From positions 14,315,252 through 14,379,251 of the forward strand of contig CM036223.1 of NCBI GenBank assembly GCA_020631735.1: a stretch of 64,000 nucleotides of DNA, given 5' to 3'. Both the position numbers and the translations under genes were made by a program. This document shows, in pieces, positions 54,431-64,000 of the stretch (position 1 is its first letter; each line of letters opens with the position of its first letter). The stretch comes from Saccharum officinarum. Taxonomy: Eukaryota; Streptophyta; Magnoliopsida; Poales; Poaceae. Under the pieces are notes generated by a model. That model saw nothing but the letters and a program-made list of their open reading frames with translations. It did not search any database and was not told the origin of the DNA.

Positions 54431-55305
54431 GGTCAAGGATTTTGCAATGATGCCATATCCTTTAACAATTTTCTATAGTATCTGGTCAGGCCCAAGAATG
54501 CTCTGACCTCTGTGACTGATTTGGGTTGTGGCCAATGCAACATAGCTGTAGTTTTGTTTGGGTTTGTTGCCACACCTTCTGATGAAATGATATGGCCTAA
54601 GTACTCAATTTGATTCTGAGCAAAGGAGCATTTGGACATTTTCAAGTAAAGTTGATTGTCCTGGAGTACTTGAAGGACTAACTGCAGGTGGTTGGTATGA
54701 TCCTCCAATGGTGTGCTATAAATGAGGATATCATCCAGAAAAACTATCACAAATTTCCTCAGGAATGGTTGTAAGATGTAGTTCATAATGCATTGGAAAG
54801 TTGCTAGAACATTAATCTAACCAAAAGGCATTACCTTGAATTGGTAGTGACCATGATGAGTTTTGAAAGTTTTTTTGAACTCATCCTCAGGTAGCATCCT
54901 AACCTAATGGTAGCCTGCCTTCATATCCAATTTAGTGAAATACTTAGCTCCTACCAACTCATCCAGGATCTCCTCAATTATAGTCATAGGAAACCTATTT
55001 TTGATGGTCATATCATTAAGCTTCTTGTAATCTACACAGAATCTCCAAGTGCCATCTTTTTTTACTAACAGGATAGGGGAAGCAAAGGGGCTATGGCTGT
55101 GAGTAATAAGACCAGACTCAAGTAGTTGTTTCACTTGTGCTTTTATCTCTGTTTTGTGCTGAGGTGAATAATGATAAGGTCTAGCATTGATAGGTATGGC
55201 TCCAAGTATAAGAAGGATGGCATGATCATAACATATGGGAGGTGGCAGTGTTTTAGGATCCTAAAAAAACACAGTTGTATTGGGATAGAATCTGTGTGAT
55301 GGGAG
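54431..55305 (-). pseudogene. Reina-like reverse transcriptase, with stops
   Basis: In order on the minus strand: ICYDHAILLILGAIPINARP (pre-RT linker), SPFASPILLVKKDGTWRFCV, LDMKAGYH (first catalytic Asp), a stop in place of Gln, MLPEDEFKKTFKTHHGHYQF, KVMPFG and another stop, then FVIVFLDDILIYS (YxDD box as FLDD). At least two in-frame stops show it is dead. It is truncated at 55307 by the next LTR. Confidence 0.85.
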
Positions 55306-56901
55306 GTTGTCGACCCCTCAATTTGAGAGTCCTTAGTGCATCCGTATTTGCACCAGGATCACACACAAATCACAAGAATGGTACATAGATATGTAATAAA
55401 AGGTTTCGAGCTTTATTGATATCTAGAAATAAGGTCTTACAACATTGGCCCAAAAGGGCATGGTCATAGGCTACATATCTAGCAGAAGACTATGACTATG
55501 AAACGGCATTATTGGTGGTCTCTAGAGCGGGATTATTACACAGCGAAGCGGTGTCCTATTCCATAGGCAACTTGAGCATGGCTAAAACCCTAGCCTCGAT
55601 GTCATACACCTATGAATGTATCTCCTTGCGGAAATCCTAATCTTCATGGTACGTTTCCTCACTGAAGTCATAGTCTTCTTCCGTGTCGAGGTCTATGTGT
55701 CAACAACGGGTGAGTACATATGTACTCAGCAAGCCCTAACTATAGGGTGGAAATAGAAGTTTAGATGTCCATATAACTCTACTACGGCTTCTCAGGGGTT
55801 GGAAACACAAAACCAGGAAGATACCAAATTGCCCCAACGTGATGATGCCAAATCATCACAAAGAAAACATGGCTTGAACATGGCCAAGAAAATCAAGGGC
55901 TCTATCGTAGCCAAAAACCAAAAGCTTAACATGGAAGATCACATAGCATCCACGCCAACCGGACCACGGAAGAAAACCTATCCCCCGTGTCGGCTCCTGA
56001 TATTCCGCTGCCTACACCAGCCTCCTAGTAGAAATTATACTTCCATCTAATAGGGTGTGAGATCAAGCCTACCCATATAGACATGTGTTGTACGTATTAA
56101 CTCACTAGGCTAGAGGGACTACGAACTGATCCTTATGTTACCAAGGCGAGTATCTCCCACAGGAATCCTCTCTATGCATCCCTGCCATGGTAAACTACCT
56201 CCATAGTTTGCCACCACTCGCCCCATGTCGGGGTTTAGTTTTAGGTTAAACAAATTTTAAGTTCCATTATTGTCCCTAATTCTATTCATGGTGTGGAGCT
56301 CATAAAATAACAAGATAACCATTTATCTTAATTCAACAACCATCATATCACAATGACTAAGCTCATATTCTAGGGTAGTAATCTTATAGTCAGGTTTTAA
56401 CATTTCAATGGTTTAAAGCAAGATGGTAGGAAGGGGAGCTAGGACTTGCCTTCGTCATTGTCACATTTCGGCACGTCTATGAAATTCGGGTCCTCTTCCT
56501 GCTGACGATTACCATTGTCCATCGAGCGTATCGATTGAAATAACACTACCGCTAACCACAAAAGAAAGGGCAAAAGCAAACATAGAACTATATGCTACAC
56601 TAGGTGCAAATGATAGAGTTGGATTTTAGATGAATTTTAGAGGTGGTTTCATGTAAAAAGTAGTTAGGGTTTAAAAGTTATATATTTTAGAAGTTTATCC
56701 TATAGTTATTTAACTAGAAAAGGAATTTTATATGCATTTTTTGGTGCATGAAAATATGTGCAAACTATACGATTAAATTCCCTAATTCACCTAGTTTATT
56801 TACAAATTTTCTAGGAATTTTTCTAAGCTAGGAAGATGTATTTTTAACTCTCTATGTACATTAGCCGGGTGTACCTAGCATTTTCTAAAGTGTACCCCAC
56901 G

Positions 56902-56929
56902 CTGTGTGTGTGGTGTGTGTGTGTGTGTG
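56902..56929. repeat. GT-rich microsatellite
   Basis: CTGTGTGTGTGGTGTGTGTGTGTGTGTGC, one interruption. Confidence 0.93.
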
Positions 56930-57757
56930 CGGATGATAGGTGGGCCACCCTGCCTACGTCAGTAGTGACGACAGCGTTGGTGTTATGGCCATGGGCCCAC
57001 GTGTCAGTGAAAGAGGGAGAGAGAGATGGACGGGATTGACAATAACGGCAACGCCATTCCATGCCTGGCCCACATGGTGGAGACAACGAAGGGGAGAGAG
57101 GGAACGGTGGTGGGCGAGGGTGACCGCCGCGTCATCAAAATTGGGAAGGGGGAGGCTTGGCTCGCTGGAGTTGGCCACGCTGGCGGCGTCGGGCCTCGGT
57201 GGTGGCGTGTGATAGGTGCACGGTGCTTGCGGGGTCATGTCGTAGCCGATGGCAGGGTTGCCGTCTGCAACGGGTGCCCATGGCGGCAGTCGTGGCTCGT
57301 CAGAGAGGTCGTAGTGGCACCGTGCAATGAACTCGGCCCTAGAGGCCCTATCCTAAACCACTAACTACGTGTACGTGTGTGTGAGTGGGTGAGGAGTGTA
57401 GTGGTGGTGGTGCAGTGCCCCGGGGTGGCCTTGCCGATGATGGCCAATAGCCATGGCGGCTCGACAGAGCAGGGCGCATGGTGGCAGCGCATCACAGAGA
57501 GAAACATGACCAACTAACTAGCAAGGGAGATAGAGTAGGGGCTTTGGAACTCACCGTTCACTCCAATCCGCTAATGTCGCAGCTAGAGAGGAGAAGAGAG
57601 GAGGCGGCACCTTTGGCGCCGACGAACTCTGATTTGGGGGAAAATGGAAGAAAGTGGAAAGGAGGAGGGGAAGGGAAAGTAGAGGGGGAGATGGTGTGTT
57701 CCCACCCTTGGCGGAGCAAACGGTGGAGAGGGCAGGGCGAGAGCATCGTCGACCGGG

Positions 57758-57770
57758 CCTATTTATAGGC
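57758..57770 (-). promoter_or_regulatory. LTR TATA box of the Tekay-like element
   Basis: The element strand reads GGCCTATAAATAGGCC, a palindromic TATA context typical of grass LTR promoters. Confidence 0.65.
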
Positions 57771-58603
57771 CAGCTAGGTCGGTGTCCCGGCAGCGAGATT
57801 TTTCCCGGCCATTCTTATCCACCACGTGCTCTCATGGTTGACCTCGTCGGGTCATGCCACCATAGCTGGAGCTTGCCCATGCGCACATTGAAGTGCCTTG
57901 TTGGCTACTCCGATGGCTCGGTATGGAGGCGACCATGGCATCGGCGTTGACAAGCTCACAGTGAGGGAAAAGAGGGGAGAGGAGAAGAGGAGGGTGCCGT
58001 GGGGTCCTGAGGTCTCGTCGTGTCACCGCTGACCCTTGCTGGCACCGGGGTGGCGCTAGCGGCCATTGACGCGTGGCGTTGTGCCATGTACGGCTGCCGT
58101 CTTGAGGTGGATGACAAAGTTGACGGGTAGGACCCGGGCATCGGTGAGAGAGAGGGGGAGAAGGAAAGGGTGCAGGCGAGGCTAGGCCGGTGCTAGACTA
58201 CGACTGCTGCTGTGTCGGTTGGGCCAGCCCACGTAGGGAGAGAAGGAGAAGGGAGGGGTGGAGTGGGCTGCTGCGGGCCAAAAGGGGAGAGGGGGAGGAA
58301 ATGAGCCTGTGGGGCTTTATCTATTTCTATTTCCTTTTTCTTTTTCCCAGCTTATGTATGCACATGTTTAAATGATTATGAATTCAAATTTGAATGCATG
58401 AGTATGTGAGAGTGTACCACCATAAGTTCAACAAGCCAAGCAAACATTCACACACCAAGTGTCACACATCAAGTTTTATTTTCCTATGTTACTTTATTTG
58501 CAAAATTTACCTATGTTGGTTATATATGCTAGCTCCTATGCAAAGTTTTAAAAGTTCAAATTTTTAGTGGTTTTTAAACTAGATCAAATTTTAGGGTGTT
58601 ACA

Positions 58604-58645
58604 AACCTACCCCCTTAAAAAGATTCTCATCCTCGAGATTCGAGC
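58604..58645 (-). other. Polypurine tract and pre-PPT block of the Tekay-like element
   Basis: On the element strand it reads CGAATCTCGAGGATGAGAAT, CTTTTTAAGGGGGTAGGTT and then the LTR start TGTAACACCC. It is shared with the LARD and the Gag/protease-only element. Confidence 0.9.
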
Positions 58646-58980
58646 TGATCCTTGAATAAATAGGAAAATTCATTTTTAAGATCGTCTTCTCTTTCCCATG
58701 TGGCTTCTGCCTCTGTTTGATTACTCCATTGTACCCGACAAAATTTTACTGTTGTCCTCCTGGTTTGTTGGGTGATTGTATCCAATATCTTGATTGGCCT
58801 TTCCTGATACTGTAAATCTGGTTGTAAGTCCATAGCTTCCTTAGGTGCTTGTTCTTCCGGTACCCTCAAGCCGTTGTGATATGTGAAACACATCGTGTAT
58901 GTCTGACATTTCTTGAGGTAACTCCAAGCGGTAGGCAACTGCTCCAATCTTTTCAATGATCTGATATGGTCCAATATACC
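58627..58980 (-). pseudogene. Tekay-like chromodomain and Pol C-terminus
   Basis: The C-terminal frame reads QERPIKILDTITQQTRRTTV, KFCRVQWSNQTEAEATWERE and DDLKNEFSYLF, the divergent chromodomain (CR type) of the Del/Tekay clade. The upstream part (IHDVFHIS-type integrase end) is frameshifted. The stop lies just before the PPT. It targeted integration to heterochromatin. Confidence 0.85.
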
Positions 58981-59101
58981 ATGGGGCTAACTTTCCTCTG
59001 ACTTGAAATCTCCGAGTACCCCTGATGGGTGATACCTTTAAGTAGACAAAATTTCTAAGTTGGAGCTCTAACGGTCTTCTCTGGGTATCTGCATAGCTCT
59101 T

Positions 59102-59850
59102 CTATCTACTTTGTGTTGCCTTCAAATTCTCTTGAACTTTGCCTACCTGTTCTTCGGCTTCCTTGATCATGTCGGGGCCAAATAGGTTTCTTTCTCTGAC
59201 CTTGGACCACATTAATGGTGTTTGGCATTTCCTTCCATACAAAGCTTCCAATGGTGCCATTTTCAAGCTTGCTTGGTAACTGTTGTTGTAGGAGAATTCT
59301 ACGAATGATGGGGTCTTTTCCATAGGTCAATACGCAGGCTCGTAACATGTCTTCTAATATCTAGTTCACTCTTTCTTTCTATCCATCAGTTTGTGGATGA
59401 TAGGATGAGCTATAACCTAGGCATGTTCCTAAAGCTTTATGTAAGCTTTTCCAAAATCGGGTGGTGAATTGGGTTCCGCTATCCAAGACTATTCGGCTTG
59501 GTACCCCATGTATTCTAAGGATGTTGTCAATGTATAGTTGTGCTATCTTGTTACCCTTGTTATCAATCCTTACTAGAATAAAGTGTGCCACTTTTGTCAA
59601 TCGATCTGTGATAACCCATATTGAGTCATGTCCATTTGGTGTCTTGGGCAATCCCACTATAAAGTCCATGCTGATTTCGTCCCATTTCCATACTAGAATG
59701 TGCAATGGCTGAAGTAATCCTACTGGTTGTTGATGTTCTGCCTTGACTTGTCTACACGTATCGCATCGGGCGACATATTCTGCGATATCTCGTTTCATTC
59801 CGGTCCACCAGTATCTCTGCTTGAGGTTCATGTACATCTTGGTTGATCCT
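59102..59850 (-). pseudogene. Tekay-like integrase
   Basis: The zinc finger ends with YVARCDTCRQVKAEHQQPVG. The core has WDEISMDFIVGLPKTPNG (first Asp), IVLDSGTQFTTRFW (second Asp) and YHPQTDG followed by a stop in place of Gln and then KERVN with the catalytic Glu. A separate frame (59102-59323) holds FVEFSYNNSYQASLKMAPLE and ALYGRKCQTPL of the core end. One stop and a frameshift prevent expression. Confidence 0.85.
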
Positions 59851-60139
59851 GGGTGAATGTGCTTCGTCCAATATTAACCTTCATAGTGCTTCATCCTTTG
59901 GTATGCATATCCGATCTTCGTACCATAACTTCCCTTGCTCGTTGACTCTAAATCCTGGAAGTTCCTTCTTACTACTTTTCTCCTTGAATTGTTGTATTTC
60001 TTCATCCTTTTCTTGGGCTTGTTTTATTTGATCTTCCAAGGTAGGTTGTATGTGTAGGACATTTAGGATACCTTGTGGTACAATTTGCAGATTTAGTTGG
60101 TGAACTTCTTGTGCTAACTCTAGTCTTTGGTTTAAGGTC
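59851..60139 (-). pseudogene. Tekay-like linker between RNase H and integrase
   Basis: On the minus strand it reads ELPGFRVNEQGKLWYEDRIC with IPKDEAL downstream and LAQEVHQLNLQIVPQGILNV upstream, the typical spacer between RNase H and the integrase zinc finger. It is cut at 60139 by the insertion. Confidence 0.7.
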
Positions 60140-62149
60140 TATAAGGTCCTAAATGGCTAGAGGGGGGGTGAATAGCCTTTTTAAATTTTCTACAAACTTT
60201 ACTCAACAACAAAGTTAGTACAAAAGATGGTGAAGCTAATTCTAGTACTAGCTCAACTATGCTAAGCAAGCCACCTACACCATTCTAGTTAACAAGGCTA
60301 TGATCTCTAATTCACACCAATCAAGCTAAGTCACTAAGCTACTTACTCCTATGTGATACAAACTACTCTAAGCACACTAGACAAGATATGGTGCAAGAAT
60401 GTAAAAGGGGAGTGAATTGATTCTTATACCAACGGTGTAGAGATGAGATGTATCCAAAGAATCAATTACACACAATCACAATGAGAATCCTCGACAAGAG
60501 ATGACACAAGATTTTTTACCGAGGTTCACTTGCTTCCTAGCAAGCTACTCCTCATTGTGGCGATGCACCCACTTGATGGATCACGAGCTAATTGACTATC
60601 AAGAGTCAAACCCTCAGCGGGTGCCGTACATCCACTCACAAGATGGGGATCCTCCAAGCCACGAGCTCCACTAGAGTAGCCGATTCGTGAACTCCCATGG
60701 GGAAGGCTCAAGAACCCCTCACAATCACTTGGTGAGGCTCGAAACAATCTCCAATCACGAGCTCAACACCACCGCTGCTCCAAGCCATCTAGGATATCGG
60801 GAAACACCCAAGAGTAATAAGAAATCCGCAGCAAACTCAAGAATCAAGTGTCACTAGATGCAACTCTCAATGCAATGCACTTGAATCTCACTCAATCTCA
60901 CTAGAGTATGCAATCAAGCAAAAAGATGAGTGGAGGGGAAGTTCTCTAGCTCAAAGTGTGTCTTGAGTGTTCAAAGAGTCAAGAAGCAACCCCAAAAATC
61001 AGCCACCAAGCATTTATAGCGAAGGGGTAAGCAACTATCCATTGCAGCAGACTCGGGGGCATCGGACGCTCTGGTCCCTAGGCATCGGACGCAGCCTCCA
61101 GCGTCCGATGCTCCCTAGCCGTCCACGTGACGCTCCTCATTCAACTGTCTCAACGATCAACCTAGCACGCGCTCAGTTAAGTTCACATCGGACGCTCAGC
61201 ATAGCACCATCGGACGCGCGCACGCCAGCGTCTGATGCACTCTAGTAAGCACCCTGAGCTCGGAAACGCGCATCGGACGCGTCCGACGCAACACCATCGG
61301 ACGTGCCACCGTGTCCGGTGCACTTCCAACAAGACTGCCACGTGCCACGTCACCAGCACCGGATGATCAATAGTGATCACCCGGCGTCCGGTGCGACACC
61401 ATCAGACGCGTCGGAGCAGCCTCCCAACTACGTAGCACTAGGGTTAGCCACCAGACGCGTCCGGTGGCTCCGGAGCTAGCGTCCGGTGTAGCGTTCGACG
61501 AGTGTTTCTCGACGAGAAACACTCTCGTGACTTCGCCTCCTTTTCTTGCCTCCGGCGCAAGAGAAAATAGGCATTTCATTTCCACTAAAAGCGCCGCCTC
61601 CGGCGCAAGAGGAACCCAAACCCCTCTCTACCGCTCAAACTCCACCGCCTTCGCAAATGTGCTAACACCACCAAGTGTATATCACAATGTGCATGTGTGT
61701 TAGTATTTTTACAATCAATTTTCAAGGCTTTACATTAGCTCTCCACTAGATCCTAATGCATATGCTAAAGATGATGACCTAGTAGCACTTGATTCACGAG
61801 CTAACCATGATTGCCCCTCTTAATAGTCGGCTATTAATCCTAAACCTGGTCAATCACTTCTCTACTCATCTTAGACCGGCAAAAGCAAACCCTATGATTA
61901 TACCTTTGCCTTGATCACTTTGTTCCATGTCCATCTCCTCATGCTTGATCACCATGTTCATCATTTCATGTGCATCTCCACCATGATCGTCATTTCATGT
62001 CCATGCACCATCTCTTTATGATCTTGTGGCCACCACTCCTTGCCACATACACCTTCATCACATGTGTTGCTTATGCCTAACTCAAACCACTTATCATATG
62101 GCATTAGCAACTTGGTGTCATTAATTACCAAAACCAAACTTGGGCTTTC
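60140..62149. mobile_element. Unclassified 2.0-kb insertion in the Tekay-like element
   Basis: Tekay-like coding stops at 60139 and resumes at about 62156. AAGGTC occurs at both junctions (60134-60139 and 62150-62155), a possible 6-bp duplication. The insert starts TATAAGGTCCTAAATGGC, has AGAGGGGGGGTGAATAGCC, and ends ACCAAACTTGGGCTTTC. It has neither TG..CA LTR ends, terminal inverted repeats, poly(A) nor a coding domain. The middle (61060-61500) is filled with CATCGGACGC / GCGTCCGGTG words. The family is not identified. Confidence 0.6.
61060..61500. repeat. Dispersed GGACGC / GCGTCC word array
   Basis: CATCGGACGC, GCGTCCGATG, GTCCGGTGCA and CGGACGCGTCCG recur many times in both orientations at irregular 10-40 bp spacing, giving many short self-complementary stems. 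There is no fixed period, so it is not a satellite. It lies inside the unclassified insertion. Confidence 0.8.
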
Positions 62150-62155
62150 AAGGTC

Positions 62156-62720
62156 GTCATGTGGTGACAATATGTTTTTCTGCTTAATGTGTCTGCAACT
62201 ACATTGGCTTTTCTCGGGTGGTAATGTACACTTAGATCGTAATCCTTGATCAACTCCAACCATCTTCTTTGTCATAGGTTCAGATCGGGCTAAGTGAATA
62301 TATACTTTAAACTCTTGTGGTCTGTGAATATCTCACATTTGTTTCCAATGAGATAGTGTCTCCATATCTTCAATGCATGCACTATGGCTGCTAGTTCCAA
62401 ATCATGTGTTGGATAATTTTCCTCGTGTTTCTTCATTTGTCAGGAGGCATAGGCAACTACTTTATCATCTTGCACCAGAACACATCTTAATCCTTGTCGG
62501 GAGGCATCATCCTTGTCGGGAGGCATCACAGTATACTATAAAGCTTTTGTGTATGTCTAGTAGTGTGAGTATTGGGGCGGTGGTTAATTGGGTCTTCAAC
62601 TCTTGGAAACTCTTCTCACATGCTTCTGTCCACTCGAATTCTTTTCCTTTCTATGTCAGGGATGTCATGGGTCTTGCAATCTTCAAAAATCCTTCAATAA
62701 ATCATCGGTAGTAGCCTGCT
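62156..62720 (-). pseudogene. Tekay-like RNase H region
   Basis: At the left, on the minus strand, [20 protein letters not shown] is the conserved RNase H end of Del/Tekay Pol. Further right come [24 protein letters not shown] and CVLVQDDKVVAYAS-like pieces. The tandem text CATCCTTGTCGGGAGG appears twice (about 62490-62525), a small duplication. Frames are broken. Confidence 0.75.
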
Positions 62721-63400
62721 AGTCCAAGAAAAATGTGAACTTCTGTCACATTTGTCGATTGCTTCCATTCCGATACGACCTTAACCTTCTCCGGATCTAC
62801 TTTTACTCCTTCTATAGTGATGATATGTCCTAGAAAGACGACTTCTTATAGCCAAAATTCACATTTGCTGAACTTGGCGTCCAACTCATGTGCTCGTAGT
62901 TTGTTCAATATTACTCTCAAATGTTGTTCATGTTCTTCAGCACTTCTTGAATAGATAAGAATGTCATCGATGAACACTACTACAAATTTATCCAATTCTT
63001 CCATGAATACTTTGTTCATCAAATTCATGAAATATGCCAGGGCATTGGTTAGTCCAAACGGCGTTACGGTGAACTCATATTGTCCATAACGGGTCATAAA
63101 AGCATTCTTCGGTATATCACTAAGCACAAATCTTTAGCTGATAGTAGCCTGATCTCAGATCTATTTTGGAGAAATACTTGGCATCTTTTAGTTGATCAAA
63201 TAGGTCATCAATTCTTGGTAGAGGGTACTTGTTCTTGATGGTGACTTCATTTAGTGACCGGTAGTCAATACAAATTCTAAGACTGCCATCTTTCTTCTTT
63301 ACGAATAGAACTGGTGATCCCCAAGGTGATGAGCTTGGTCTGATGTATCCTTTCTCTTGTAACTCTCATAATTGTTTCTTCAATTCTTCCAACTCATTGG
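62721..63400 (-). pseudogene. Tekay-like reverse transcriptase
   Basis: In minus-strand order: [36 protein letters not shown] with the first catalytic Asp, [38 protein letters not shown] and [20 protein letters not shown] with the FIDD box, then [17 protein letters not shown]. The catalytic residues are kept but the frame is split by stops and a frameshift near 63130. Confidence 0.88.
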
Positions 63401-63985
63401 CTGCTATTCAGTAGGGTCTCTTTGCAATGGGTGCGATTCCGGGGATTAGGTCAATTATAAACTCCAACTCTCTATTAGGTGGCATTTTGGGTAACTCTTC
63501 AGGGAACACATCGGGGTATTCACATACGACTGGTACTTCTTCAATGCTTGTCGCTTGTATACTACAAACCATTGGTTCTGCTTTGGGGGCTTGAGGGTGA
63601 CATTCTACCTTTAATCCTCTATGATTTATCAGGGTTACTGTTTTGTCACTGCAAGATATAGTGCCATGGTGTCTCTTTAACCAATCCATTCCTAGTATTA
63701 TGTCCAAACCTACTACTGTCTTAAGTACTACCAAATCTGCTTGAAATTCTACTCCATCTATCATTATCTTCACTCGAGGGCATTTGAGGTGCATTTGAAG
63801 ACAGCTCCGGGGGTTCGAATCAAGAGAGGGGTGGGGAGTAACACAGTTCTTAAACTATTTCTAAGCACAAAACAAGCAGAAACAAACAAATGCGAAGTGA
63901 TGAAATCAAACAACACGGTTACAAGAGTGGAGTTTACTAGAAACTCACCATACACGACATCAAGTGCTTCTGTACTTCTCTGCAT
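63400..63985 (-). pseudogene. Tekay-like protease and protease-RT linker
   Basis: The linker VVCEYPDVFPEELPKMPPNR and ELEFIIDLIPGIAPIAKRPY is well kept. The protease second motif is LDIILGMDWLKRHHG. The first motif, normally LFDSGATHSF, reads LFDFITSHLF, so the active-site triad is destroyed. Gag would lie further right, outside the window. Confidence 0.82.
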
Positions 63986-64000
63986 TTACGTGGTTCACAT

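Larger units (their letters stand above)
42145..55307 (-). mobile_element. Degenerate Reina-like chromovirus (Ty3/Gypsy), twice interrupted
   Basis: On the minus strand it reads RT, RNase H, integrase and chromodomain in order, ending in a short 286-bp LTR: the Pol order of Ty3/Gypsy and the short LTR of the Reina clade (clade is inference). The young element 42738-52784 is inserted in the integrase C-terminus with duplication CAACT. The Gag, protease and 5' LTR parts are cut off at 55307 by the next element and must lie beyond the window. Several stop codons and a lost catalytic residue make it inactive. Confidence 0.85.
55308..58603 (-). repeat. 3' LTR of the Tekay-like element, 3296 bp
   Basis: On the + strand it starts TGTCGACCCCTC and ends TTTTAGGGTGTTACA; the ends are partly complementary (TGT...ACA). 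It holds a GT-rich microsatellite (56902-56929), a GC-rich promoter zone (56940-58300) and a TATA box at 57758. Frames in the GC-rich zone lie on both strands without domains. The start was placed where Reina-like coding stops. Confidence 0.8.
55308..64000 (-). mobile_element. Tekay/Del-like chromovirus (Ty3/Gypsy), 5' part beyond window
   Basis: The left end is a 3.3 kb LTR (55308-58603). Rightwards come the PPT, chromodomain, integrase, RNase H, RT and protease in minus-strand order, the Del/Tekay arrangement with long LTR. It is inserted in the Reina-like RT linker; GAGGT (55303-55307) would be the target duplication if it recurs after the missing right LTR. An insertion of 2 kb splits it at 60140. 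Frameshifts, a stop in integrase and a lost protease triad show decay. Confidence 0.85.

Noticed and set aside
60140..62149. Helitron
   Set aside because: No CTRR end with hairpin and no A/T target; a possible 6-bp duplication argues against it.
62480..62530. GGAGGCATCA word as an antisense miR2118 arm
   Set aside because: It is part of a small tandem duplication in the Tekay-like Pol (CATCCTTGTCGGGAGG) with no pairing arm.

Overview
This is plant nuclear DNA from a grass (Poaceae), most likely a panicoid of the sorghum/sugarcane/maize kind. The evidence is the type of transposable elements present (chromovirus Gypsy elements with tRNA-iMet primer sites, PIF/Harbinger MITEs with TTA/TAA duplications, CACTA elements, L1 LINE tails) and a tandem cluster of hairpins whose 3' arms read as the grass microRNA miR2118. 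I find no intact host protein-coding gene, rRNA or tRNA. The species call is inference.

Layout. (1) 1-12366: a large non-autonomous LTR element of LARD type. It has LTRs of about 5.5 kb (the left one cut by the window edge) around a 2.9 kb non-coding, TTTCAAAA-rich interior with a good primer-binding site and polypurine tract. It sits in an L1 LINE fragment. (2) About 12.6-37.9 kb: a tandemly duplicated low-GC region with 13 miR2118-like loci on the + strand: nine hairpins with both arms, one with its 5' arm deleted, one split by a MITE, one loop cut by a CACTA end, and one looser, weaker copy. Two further B units have lost their hairpin. There are two sub-families (A and B) in an A(A)B order. 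The cluster is pierced by MITEs, a Harbinger element, CACTA elements, LINE tails and a 3.2 kb solo LTR with a perfect TGGAG duplication. (3) About 37.9-42.1 kb: CACTA-like ends, AT-rich DNA with nothing recognisable, and a GC-rich poly(A)-tailed retroposed insertion with a 17-bp duplication. (4) 42145-64000: a nest of minus-strand Gypsy elements. A degenerate Reina-like chromovirus (42145-55307, 5' part missing) was invaded at CAACT by a young element that encodes only Gag-nucleocapsid/protease (42738-52784). It is broken again at 55307 by a Tekay/Del-like chromovirus that runs off the right edge and itself carries a 2 kb unclassified insertion.

How the parts relate. In grasses miR2118 is a 22-nt trigger expressed in pre-meiotic anthers that starts 21-nt phased siRNA production from non-coding PHAS transcripts. 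Such clusters are the known source, and this window looks like one that is actively duplicating and being eroded by transposons. The LARD, the Gag/protease-only element and the Tekay-like chromovirus share a near-identical sequence just before their polypurine tracts. The LARD and Gag/protease-only LTRs also share a GTGTACA-CTCTGCAGAG block. This suggests the two non-autonomous families parasitise a Tekay-type chromovirus. All calls are by eye; no folding, alignment or database search was run.
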